Below, piece after piece: positions 43,122-52,415 of a stretch of DNA of 64,000 bases. Position 1 is the stretch's first letter. Each line of letters opens with the position of its first letter. This DNA is from Medakamo hakoo. Lineage: Eukaryota; Chlorophyta; Trebouxiophyceae; Coccomyxaceae. The stretch is taken from contig CP089459.1 of the NCBI GenBank assembly GCA_026636295.1, positions 744,001 through 808,000 of the forward strand, read 5' to 3'. Under the pieces are notes generated by a model that searched no databases, was not told the origin of the DNA, and worked only from the letters and a program-made list of their open reading frames with translations. The position numbers and the translations under genes are program-made.

Positions 43122-44478
43122 TCAAGCGGCGACCGCCACCTTTTCACCGACCGCCGCCAGGATGGCGTCGTCCGCCGAGAAGTCGATGTCCTTTTTGTCG
43201 CGGCCGGACGCCTTGTAGGCTTTCACCAGCTCCGCGGCGTCGTCCCCAAACTTGTGCGCGGGCGCCCAGTTCAAGACGCGCTTCGTCTTGTCGGCGTTGG
43301 CGAAAAAGTGGCCCGGGCGGAACGGGTAGCCCGACTTTTTGGCGTCCACGGCCTTGGGGTCGTAGTACACGATCTTGGCTTCAACGCCCGCGGCTTTGGC
43401 CAGGGCGTTGACGACGCCCGTGTGCGTGATCGCCCGGTCCGCGCACAGGTTGAGGTACTGCTTTTTCGCGGCCTCATTCCCCGGGACGGCCGCCAACGCC
43501 GCGGCCAAGTCTTCGACGTGCGAGAGCGTGACCAGCTGCGCACCGGGCGCCGGGATGGGCACGGGCCGCCCGCGCATGATGCGGTCCAAGAACCACTGCT
43601 CGCAGTCCTTCGCGGTGTGCGGGCCGTAAATGTACAGCGGCTGGAAGACGGTGAACGGCAGGCCGGCGTCCTCCAGGGCCGCCTCCACGGCGACGTGGCC
43701 CGCGGTCGCCTTGCGCGCGTCGCCCTCCCAGTGTCCCGGCTCGATGGGCGAGGGCGTGTACGCGCCCGCCGACGACACAAAGACGTAGTGCTTGACCTTG
43801 CCTTTGAACGCGTCGATCAGGGGCTGGCACGCGTCGGTGTCCTTGCCATTGTTGTCGTAGACGGCGTCGAAGGGGCCCGCGGGGATCGCCGCCGGGTCGG
43901 CCGGGTTGCCCCAGACCACTTTGACGCCCTTGGATTCCAGGTCGGCGTACTCGGAGAAGGGGGCTTTGGCCCGCTGCTTGGACTGCGGTTGAGAGAGAGG
44001 GGTGGGTTGATGGGAAGGGGGTTGCGCGCGTGAGAAGGGCGCTGCTGCCGCCTGGCCGTTTGGCTGCCGTGGTGCGACAATCGGGGGGTCTCATACCCTG
44101 CCATTGCTTTCCATGGGACGTGTGGTCGCTCAAGGCCCAGCGCGGCGCGTCAAGCAGCCCAGGAAAGGCACCCACGCGGCGTGGGAGGCGTGGTAGACTC
44201 GCATGAGGGACAAAAAACACTCGACACGCATGCGCGCCCGACCCGCCCCTCCCTCCACCACCCCTCACCTCCTCGCCATCGTTCAGGATGGTGACAGAGT
44301 GCCCGTCCGCCACCAGCTTGCGGGCCAGGTGCAAGCCCAAGAAGGCGTGGCCGCCGCCCTTGGTGTTGGCGATGAGGACAGAGTCGGCGCGGCACAGGAG
44401 CGGAGAACCGCGAGCCGGGCGGGCCGTGGCGCGGACGGCCGGGCGGGAGGCTAGGGGGGCACGAGCGAGGGCAGGCAT
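43122..44478 (-). CDS. CSP41B: Chloroplast stem-loop RNA-binding protein CSP41b (SDR/epimerase family)
   Basis: Exons 44478-44269 and 43982-43122 give about 356 residues. CSP41b binds plastid mRNAs and stabilises transcripts, with a role in translation and plastid morphology. Transit peptide MPALARAPLASRPAVRATAR is followed by VLIANTKGGGHAFLGLHLAR, an altered Rossmann start as in CSP41b (the usual dinucleotide motif is degenerate), then VKVVWGNPAD, DAVYDNNGKDTDACQPLIDA, YVFVSSAGAY, EGDARKATAGHVAVE, QPLYIYGPHTAKDCEQWFLD and RIMRGRPVPIPAPG. The mature end GRDKKDIDFSADDAIL...VAVAA matches plant CSP41b closely. Phase 0 splice at NDGEE/SKQRAKAP. Confidence 0.93.
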
Positions 44479-44650
44479 TGTGTGTGCGTTGCTTGTGTGC
44501 GCTGGGTCAGCGGGCGGATCGTGTGGGAACGACGGAATGAAGTGTGCCCCCTGGAGAAAAAAAAAAACCTCTCATCCATCCATCCACAACAATCTAGCCG
44601 CCCGCCTTGTCGGCCGCCGTCGGTCCGCCTTGTCCGCCCGCCGTGTCTGC

Positions 44651-45412
44651 CTACTCAACTTCCACACACCCGGCCGGCACCGGCCCGGACAAGCACCGGG
44701 CCCAGTGACGCATGACAGCTCGAACTTCGGCCTCATCCCGGCCCAGCATGCCGCCGGCCGCGCCAGGGACGGTGTGCAGGCTCGCGTCCGGGCAACCCAG
44801 CCGCGTTTTGAGCGCGGTCAGGCTCGCGGCCGCCAGTGGGGCGGGGAGGTCGCTGTCCGCTTCGCCGCGCGTCATCAGGACCGGGGTTGTCGAACCTGGC
44901 GGTGGCGCCCCGCCCGCCGGGCCCCCTCGAAAGTCGGCCGGCACCAGCGCGGCGACAGGCAGCGCGCCGCCGACCGTGACCACGCTGCCAAACCGCCGCC
45001 CGCCGGCGTGGCTGCCGTCCGGGCCGGGGCCGAGTGCGCCCGCCGCGGCTGCCACAGTCAGGTCTAACGCCGCCATGCCGCCGTCGCCGTAGCCGAAGAG
45101 GTGGACGCGGTGGCGCGGCCAGCCGGTGCCATCCAGCGCGGCTGCCAGCGCCGGGCGCCGGGCGGCCAAAGACGCGGCTTCGGCTGCGTCGTCGTCGCCG
45201 TCCTCACACCAGGCATGGCCCGGGCCCAGCGGGACGGGGCCTCGCAGGGCCAGGCCGGCCGTGTTAGGCAAGGCGAGCTTGGCCGCCAGGCGGGCAAAGG
45301 GGGCGGGCCCGTCGCCGCGCCCGTGGAACAGGACGAGGAGGTTGGGCGGGCGCGTGCCGCCGGGCGCTGGCACCCACACCGCTCCCGGCGGGAGGGAGGG
45401 TTGTCCGGCCAT
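44651..45412 (-). CDS. Carboxylesterase/acyl-thioesterase-like alpha/beta-hydrolase with altered nucleophile site
   Basis: A single exon of 253 residues. The fold resembles the phospholipase/carboxylesterase family (PF02230 type): LLVLFHGRGDGPAPFARLAA near residue 25, LALRGPVPLGPGHAWCEDGD, the nucleophile elbow region HRVHLFGYGDGGMAALDL, GGALPVAALVP, and TPVLMTRGEADSDLP with the acid residue. The elbow normally reads G-x-S-x-G; here it is GYGDG, so the serine is a glycine. The usual C-terminal His lies in HTVPGA. It may be a pseudoenzyme or a binding protein. No transit peptide is obvious. It is divergent with the CPBP protease across only 111 bp. Confidence 0.7.
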   Translation of the reverse strand: MAGQPSLPPGAVWVPAPGGTRPPNLLVLFHGRGDGPAPFARLAAKLALPNTAGLALRGPVPLGPGHAWCEDGDDDAAEAASLAARRPALAAALDGTGWPRHRVHLFGYGDGGMAALDLTVAAAAGALGPGPDGSHAGGRRFGSVVTVGGALPVAALVPADFRGGPAGGAPPPGSTTPVLMTRGEADSDLPAPLAAASLTALKTRLGCPDASLHTVPGAAGGMLGRDEAEVRAVMRHWARCLSGPVPAGCVEVE

Positions 45413-45523
45413 CCTTAAAAATGTGTGGAGGAGACCGGCGGACGGCCGCGCGCGGCCCAATTGCCGGGCGCCGGGAGTGTGGCTGTTGTGACGCGCGCCG
45501 CCGCGCCTAGCCAAACCGTAAAA

Positions 45524-46384
45524 ATGGAGGCGAGGACGCGCCACGCTGCCTTTCGGGCGCCAGCCCGGCCGGCGTGGGACAGGGCGCCGCCTGCCCGCCC
45601 ACCCAGGCCATGCTGGATTGCCAGGGCATCGTTGAGCAGGGGCAGAAGGCCGCCATCAGTGGCAGCGGCGCCAGAGAATGGCGCGGAAGGCACCGCCACA
45701 ACACCCGCTCCGCCCGCCGCACCCGCCCCACCACCCCCCGCCACCGCCGCTGCCGTCGCGTCCGCGTCCGCCACGGCCGCCGGCATCATGCTGGCCACAG
45801 CCCTCGCCATCCGCGCGGCCGCCCTACCCATCGCGTCCGCTTTCAACCACGACACCGCGGCCGTCGTCGCTCTCACAGACTGGGCCCGCCTGCCGCCCTC
45901 GCCTGCGACGGCCGGTGGCGCCGCGCTCGCCACCGCCGCGGCCGTCACGGCCGCCCGTGCGGCTGTGTCTGCGGCCGTTCCTGCGTTCGCGGCCGACTCG
46001 TCCCGGTCCAACGGCGTGGTGCTGCCCAACCTCAGCGCCGCAGAAGCCGCGGTGTGGACGGCGGCCGTGCCCGCCCTGGCAGAGGAGCTGCTCTTCCGCG
46101 GCGCGCTGCTGCCTGCGGCCGCGCCCGATTTTCGCGGCGCCGCCATCGCAGCCGCTGTGTTTGGCAGCTTACACATCGGCGGTGGCCGCGGGCCCGTGTT
46201 TGCGGCGTGGGCGAGCGGCGTGGGCCTGGCGTACGGCGGCCTGGCGCTCGCGACCGGATCAGTCTGGCCGGCGGTCGGCGCGCACGCCCTCGCCAACGGC
46301 GCGGCCGCCGCGCTGTGGTGGAGCAAGCAACAACAACAACAACAGCCGGATAGGGATGATAGCGGAGCACCGCCAGAGTCATGA
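45524..46384 (+). CDS. CPBP-family (Abi/CAAX-like) intramembrane protease, plastid-type
   Basis: A single exon of 286 residues. The CPBP family are multi-pass glutamyl intramembrane proteases or scaffolds; plant members sit in chloroplast membranes. An Arg/Ala/Pro-rich N-terminus (MEARTRHAAFRAPARPAW) looks like a transit peptide. Motif 1 is AEELLFRGALLP (EExxxR), motif 2 is FGSLHIGGGRGP (FxxxH), and the third is AVGAHALANGAAAALWW (HxxxN). Several Ala-rich hydrophobic segments span the middle. It ends with a poly-Gln stretch encoded by CAA repeats. The start is 111 bp from that of the esterase-like gene on the opposite strand. Confidence 0.85.
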   Translation: MEARTRHAAFRAPARPAWDRAPPARPPRPCWIARASLSRGRRPPSVAAAPENGAEGTATTPAPPAAPAPPPPATAAAVASASATAAGIMLATALAIRAAALPIASAFNHDTAAVVALTDWARLPPSPATAGGAALATAAAVTAARAAVSAAVPAFAADSSRSNGVVLPNLSAAEAAVWTAAVPALAEELLFRGALLPAAAPDFRGAAIAAAVFGSLHIGGGRGPVFAAWASGVGLAYGGLALATGSVWPAVGAHALANGAAAALWWSKQQQQQQPDRDDSGAPPES

Positions 46385-46492
46385 TTTTGCAGACGAAAAA
46401 AAACACACACACACGGAAAGAGCGTGAGAAAACACACAGTCGCCTCCCGCCCCCGTCTCTCTCTCTCTCTCTCTCTCCATCCCAGGCGCGCC

Positions 46493-49306
46493 TCACCTCC
46501 CGCGCACGCCCTTGGTCGCGACCGACTCTTTGAGCGTGACTGTCCGGTTGAGGACCAGGCCGCGCTCCGCGCTGGTGTCCGGGTCCACCGCAAAGTAGCC
46601 CACCCGCTCGACCTGGTAGACGGCGTCCGGGCCGGCCCCGCCCAACGGCCGCGCGGCCAGGGCGCCCGCCACGGTCCGCGCGCTGTCCGGGTCGAGGTCG
46701 TCCAACCAGGCGGGGCCCAGGGCGCCCGGGTCGGCCGACTTGAAGAGCAGGCCGTACAGGCGGGCTTCAAAGGTGCAGGGCGGGGACCCGGGCGACGCCT
46801 CGCCCACCCAGGACAGGACGCCCTTGGGCGGCCGCGCGCCCGGGGCGAGGGGCTCGTACGTCGCCTGGACCTCCGCCACGCCGCCCCCGCCCGGCCGCGG
46901 CGTGAAGCCCGTGCAGGTGACGACGCCCGCGTACTTGAGGAGGGCAGACTTGCCCGGCGCCAGGCCGTAGTAGCCCTTCTCGTCGACCGGCCGGAAGTCG
47001 GCCGCTTCAATGTAGACGACGCGCGACAGGGGCGCGTCGTACGTGTCGGACGACCCGGGGCGGTTGGGCCACAGCCGGCACGGCACGGACTCGACCTTCC
47101 CCTCCGGCCAGTTGGTCAGCACCAACCGCACCGGGTCAAGCACGGCCAGGACGCGCGGCGCCCGGTCGTCCAACACCGCCCGGACGTGGGCGTCCAGCAG
47201 CGCGGGCCCGACCGCCGCGTCGGACCGCGTGATGCCTACCTCCCGGCAAAAGGCGTTGATCGCGTCGCGCGGCACGCCCCGCCGCCGCAGGCCCGCCAGC
47301 GTCAGCAGGCGGGGGTCGTCCCACCCGGCCACGTGGCCCTTGGCCACCAGCTCCGTCAGCTTGCGCTTGGACAGGACGTTGTGGTGCAGGGCCAGCCGGC
47401 CATACTCCCACACGACCGGCTTGTACAGGCCCGCCACCTCCAGCAGCCAGTAGTACGACGCCCGGCGCGGCTCAAACTCCAGGGTGCACAGCGAGTGCGT
47501 CACGTTTTCCAGGGCGTCGACGATGCAGTGCGTGAAGTCGTACGACGGGTAGACGCACCAGGCGGCGCCCGTGTGCGGGTGGGGCACGAACTTCACGCGG
47601 TACGCGATCAGGTCAAACATGTTGAAATTGTCGTTGCCCGGGTCCATGCGCAGGCGCAGCGTCGCGGCGCCCTCGGCCACGGCGCCGCGCGTCATGTCGG
47701 CAAACCCGCGCAGCGATTCTTCGATCGGGCGGTCCCGCCAGGGCGACCCCTGCCGCGCGTCGCGGGACGCCTTCACCTCGGCCGGCGTCTGGTGGCACAC
47801 AAACGCAAACCCGTCCTCGATGAGCTTGACGGCGATCGCATGCAGTTGGGGGAAGTAGTCCGACGAGTGCGTGACGGCGGACGGCGCCCACCCCAGCCAG
47901 CCCACAATCTCCTTGATGTGCTCGATGAACTCAGTCTTTTCGGCGGCCGGGTTGGTGTCGTCAAAGCGGAGGTAGCAGCGCCCGGCCCGCGCGGCCGCGA
48001 GGCCAAAGTCGATGAAGCACGCCTTGGCGTGGCCCAGGTGGAGGTAGCCGTTGGGCTCCGGCGGGAAGCGGGTGACGACGCCGCCGCCCGTGGCGGCCAG
48101 GTGCCCAGCCAGCTGGGCGGGCGTGTTGGCGATGCGCAACGGCTCGCCGCCCGTGGAGAGCGGGACGGTCGTGTGGACCTTGTTGTTGGCCGCCGGGTCG
48201 GGGAAGAAGGCGAAGGGGTCGGCGGGCGGCTCGCCCCCGGCGTCGCCGTCCCCCACAGCCGCCGCGGCTTTGTTGGGCGGTGGCGCCGGTTTTTTGGCCG
48301 GCGGCCGCGCCCCGCCCGCGTCCGACGCCGTCTTCGGGCCCAGGAGGGACGCCATCGCACCGTCGCACGCGTCCTTCACCGCCCGGTTGTCCGCCCACGG
48401 CAGGGCGGCGCCGACGGCCCGGATCAGGTTGCCGACGGGGAAGCGGTACCGCTGTTCGACCAGGGCGTCCCGGTGGGCCTCCACCGCGGCCGCGACGGCG
48501 GCGCTGACGTCTTCGGGCGTGACGACCACGCCGACGCCCGCGGCCGCGTCGAGCGCACTCCCATCCAGGGGCGCGTCCCCGCCCAGGTCCGACAGGAAGG
48601 CCATGGCCGCCGTCAACTGTTTAGGGGTGGCGATGCGGCCGTCAACGATGCGGCTCAAAAGGGCCGGGCGGTGGGGCAGGGCGTTGGGCGGGAACTGTTG
48701 TTGGAGAGGGCGGGTTGTTTTTTTGGGGGGTGGGGTGGGGGTGGGGTGTGGGGTCAGGGGACCCCAGAGAGGACGCGACGCGCGGCGCGAGAGGCAACAA
48801 AAAACGCGTGCAACAGGGGCATGTGCGCCCGTCCCTCGATGCCAGGCCCTCGCCCAGCGTACACAGGACGGTCGTGCCGTCATGCCTCAGGGAAGGCAGG
48901 GCGGCAGCAGCCCTCACAGCCGTGCGAAACGCACGCCTGCATGCCTTCCAACCTTCGCCCCCGCCCTCCATCCAGCCCCTCCCAAACCACTCGCCTTGCT
49001 CGCCGTCGTGTACAGCAGCATGCCCACGCCTTTCGCGCACCCGCCCGCCACGTCCGCCGCCGTGATGACATCCATGAGCGCGGCCCGGAACTTCTTGTTG
49101 GTCAGGGATTCCCTGTTGGATGTGCGGCCGTGTTTTGATTTGTCATGAGTCGCGAAAAAGCAATCGCCGCGCCTCTCCTCCTTTTCGGCCGCCTCCCGCG
49201 CGCCACGCCGCCCTCCAACTCCAACTCACTCGACCGTGGCGGGCGCCAGGCCAATGGCGGCGAACGCCACGCGGGCGACCGCCTCCTGTTCTTCGCGGGT
49301 GGCCAT
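46493..49306 (-). CDS. GLNRS: Glutaminyl-tRNA synthetase, eukaryotic type
   Basis: Exons 49306-49230, 49112-48995 and 48694-46493 give about 798 residues. It charges tRNA-Gln in the cytosol. The eukaryotic N-terminal domain is present: LTNKKFRAALMDVI, GVGMLLYTTASK and FPPNALPHRPALLSRIV. The class I core has HIGH as PPEPNGYLHLGHAKACFIDF, DDTNP, SSDYFPQLH, and KMSKS as VLSKRKL. The anticodon-binding barrels end RTVTLKES. Exon 1 joins in phase 2 (GA + G). The second intron needs a GC donor (AGCAAG/GCGAGT), which alone preserves frame and the conserved TASK/FPPNALPHR junction. An Ala/Pro-rich insert links the N-terminal domain and the core. Confidence 0.95.
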
Positions 49307-49445
49307 CCTTTTCTTTTTGCGAGCGTTGTTCGGGCCGTCGCGAGAGACGCGACGGAACGTATTGTGACAATAAAGACCTGCCTCTCTTCCTGCGTCCTGG
49401 CGTCTTGCTTTCTCTCTCTACACGGACACGACCACATCGCCCTCC

Positions 49446-50086
49446 CTACCTCTTCCCGCCCGCGCTTTTAGGCCGCCCGGACTCTACGACCGCGTCCAGG
49501 CTGAGCAACAAAGCCTCCCTTCCGGTGATTTCGCTCCCACTCCCAACCGGCCCAGTCCGCGCGGTCGCCCGCCCGCGCCCGTCCAACAACACAAACGCGG
49601 GCGCCGCGTCAATGCCGTAGTGCATGACTTCAGGCGCCCAGGCGGGCGCGTCGGACGCGTCGAGGGGGACGACGTCCAGCCAGTCGGCTTCGTCAGCGGC
49701 GATCTGTCGTGTGTGTGTGTGTGTGACCGTGTCGTTTTTTTTCTCTCATGAGGTTGTGGGGCGGATGGAATGGTGATGGAAAAAAGGTGGGGGCACGTCG
49801 CCCTCGTCATCCTCACCTCCCGCACGTCGGCTCCAATGCTGCGGCACACGCTGCAGTCGGGCGCGTAAAAAGCCAGGAGCGTGGACCGGGCCGGGTCGGC
49901 GAGCGAGCGGGCGAGGCGGGCGCGCTCGCCCGCGGCCCGCGCGGCCGACAGGGCGACCGCGGCCGCGGCCGCCTTTGTGCGAGAACGGATGGTGCGTCCG
50001 GCCAGGATGGAGCCCGTTGTGAGCGCGGCGGCCGCCGCACCAGCCAGGGCGGGCCAGGGCGGCGTGGGGCGCGGGGCGGGCGTCAT
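49446..50086 (-). CDS. Thioredoxin-like membrane protein, HCF164-like
   Basis: Exons 50086-49817 and 49703-49446 give about 175 residues. The closest pattern is HCF164, a thylakoid-anchored thioredoxin-like protein that passes reducing power to the lumen for cytochrome b6f assembly. The N-terminus has a hydrophobic Ala-rich segment (about residues 13-30). The thioredoxin part reads STLLAFYAPDCSVCRSIGAD, then DWLDVVPLDASDAPAWAPEV, and YGIDAAPAFVLLDGRG with the cis-proline before the beta strand. The active site is CSVC with Asp before the first Cys where HCF164 has Trp (WCEVC). The protein is shorter than plant HCF164. The splice is phase 0 at DVRE/IAADEAD. Confidence 0.72.
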
Positions 50087-50249
50087 GTTTTTTTGTGAGA
50101 GGCGGAACGAGTGAATGCCTGCGCCCACGGCTCGCGCGTCAATGACACAGCAGCTATCCAGGCACGGCAGGGAGGGCGTAGCGCGAAGAAAATACAAATC
50201 ACGGAAAACGATGGCCGCGCCTTGAGACCCACCCTTCCCTGGCACGCAC

Positions 50250-52198
50250 ATGGCGACGACGACCATGATTACGTCGGACTACTACAAGGTGGGGCGGGGT
50301 GGCGCGCCACCCTCTCGTCGAAGAAGAAACGCAATCTCCAATTTTCCCACGGCTTGGTTTTTCGCTCACGCGCTCTCCCGTCCCCAACAAAAAACGCGCA
50401 GTCCCTCCAAGCCGCCCTCAACACGGCGCGTCGCAACGCCCTGTTCGACCAAGTGGAGCCCGAGCTGGGCCAGGCGCGAGGTGAAATCGGGCTGGAGCGG
50501 GACGCGGTCCTGGCCGCGGCGCGGCTGTTGGACGAGGCGCGGGCCGACAATGCGGCGGGCAGGGCACGCCCGGCTGGCGCGCGCGGCGGCGGCGGCGATG
50601 GCGGCGGCGACACGCCCGTTGCCGTTTCGGACGCTGAGCATGAGTACGACAATGGTGGCGGCGGCGACGCAGGTCCAAGCCGGCGCCCGTCGAGGACGAT
50701 GCGACGGCGGCAAGGCGCGACCGCCGCGGCCCCTCCACCCCCGCACACCGGCCCCGCCCCGCCTCAACTGGGGGCCAAGACGCGGGCCGCGTCGGCTGCG
50801 GCCGCTGCCCCTGGTGCGGCCGCTGCTGCTGAGGCAGCAGATGAACGCGGCGGCGCCGACGACAGGGGCTGGCCGCCTTACCGGTCGTTTGGCGGCGGCG
50901 GCGGCGTCGGCGCGACCACCGCCGCCGACGGCCCTGGGACGGCCCGCCCGAGCCCGCGCTCCGCCCGCCGCCCGGTGGCGACTGCCACCGCCACGACCAA
51001 GCCGACCGACTGGGACAAAGTCGCGGCCCGGGCCCGCCGCCGGGAGGAGCGCGGCCAGCGCCCGCTCGCGTCGGCGGCCGCCCCGCCGGGGTCGCCCCGC
51101 CGCGGGCGCAAGGTGCGGCGGTGGGAAGCCGACAAGGCGGCCGACCAGCAGCGGTGGAACCCGGCGGCCGACTGGTTTGCGGAGACGGCGGCGCCGCTGG
51201 GTGCGCCCTTTGCTGCCGCGGCGGCGGCGGAGGCGGCCGCGGCGAAGCGGCGGCGATCGGGGACGGCGGCGGCTGTGCCTCCCCCGCCGCCGCCGCCGCC
51301 TCCACCACCGCGCGCACCGCCGGTCGCGGCCGACCTGGCCGCCGCCGCCGCCGCGACGGCGATGACTGCGTCCCGCCCACGGCCGTCCACACGGCCGTGT
51401 CCCACGCCGGCGAAGAGGCCGACCAGGGCGTGGCAGTCCCTGGCGGTACCGGCGGACGGTGGAGAGGCAGAGGAGGAGGACGAAGATGAAGGACCTCCGC
51501 CTCCCTCGCCGCCGCTGCCGACGCCGACGCCGGCGGACGACGACGTCATCATCGTCCTCAGCGATGACAGCAGCCCCACCTCTTCCAGCTCCTCCAGATA
51601 CAGTTCTGAGGTGGAGGAGGAAGAGGACGGCGGCGGCCGTGGCGGCCGTGGCGGCCGCGTCAAGGCACAGCGCCCTCCCCCATCCTCCCCACCTCCGCCG
51701 CCACCGCCCACAACTTACGCCGGCGCGGGCGGCCGTCTGCACCCGGCCGTGGAAGCGGGCGAGTGGGCAGCCCGCCAGACGGAACTGGCCCGCCACCGCA
51801 AAGAGGTGGCCGCGGCGCGGGCGGCGGCGCGCGCGCGGCGCGCAGCGGGCACGACGGCCGACGCGCGCGCGGCCGCCCGCTTGGCTGCGCACCGGGCGGC
51901 GGGCGCGGCGGCTGACGAAGCCGCGGCGGCGCGGGAAGCCGCCCGCCACGGTGCGGCCGCACGCGTGTCCGCGGCCCTGGCCGGCGTCTGGAACAAGTCC
52001 GACGGCCGGGCCGTCCTCGCCGCCCTCGGCCTGGAGGTGCCGCCCTTGCCACCGCCCGGCACGGTCGGTGACGCGCCCTTGACCCGTGCCTTGCGCCGGG
52101 CCCGGGCCCAGTTCCACCCGGACAGGTACGTGAACGCAGAAGCGGAACAGCAAGCTTTAGCGGAAGAGGCATTTAAAGCTTTGGCGGGGTTGGGGTGA
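50250..52198 (+). CDS. J-domain-like protein with a long disordered middle
   Basis: Exons 50250-50288 and 50402-52198 give about 611 residues. The N-terminus (MATTTMITSDYYKSLQAALN...) is a short helical region with Asp-Glu-Ala heptads. Residues about 70-480 are Ala/Gly/Pro/Ser-rich and basic, with acidic patches. The C-terminus carries a partial J-like domain: LTRALRRARAQFHPDRYVNA followed by LAEEAFKAL, so helices II and III with the HPD motif are present as in auxilin- and GAK-type C-terminal J domains. A coiled Ala/Arg helix precedes it. Plant proteins with this C-terminal arrangement occur, but no family name can be assigned. The 39-nt first exon is inferred from ATG, donor GTGGGG and phase 0. 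Confidence 0.6.
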
Positions 52199-52415
52199 GG
52201 AGAAGAGAGAGAGGGGGAGAGCGCGTGCGTCTGTTTCTTTTTTGGTAGAGAGCGAGTTTTTTTTTTTTCGTGCAGGGAAGAGGTGGAGAGGGCGGCGGCC
52301 CCCAGCTCCACTCAACAAAAAAAAACGCGGGGCGCGCGTCGTTCGAGTCGCGCCCGCTCACCTCCTGTTTTTCAGTGCGGACGCGCCTACACGCGCACTC
52401 ACGCCCCCTGAACCG

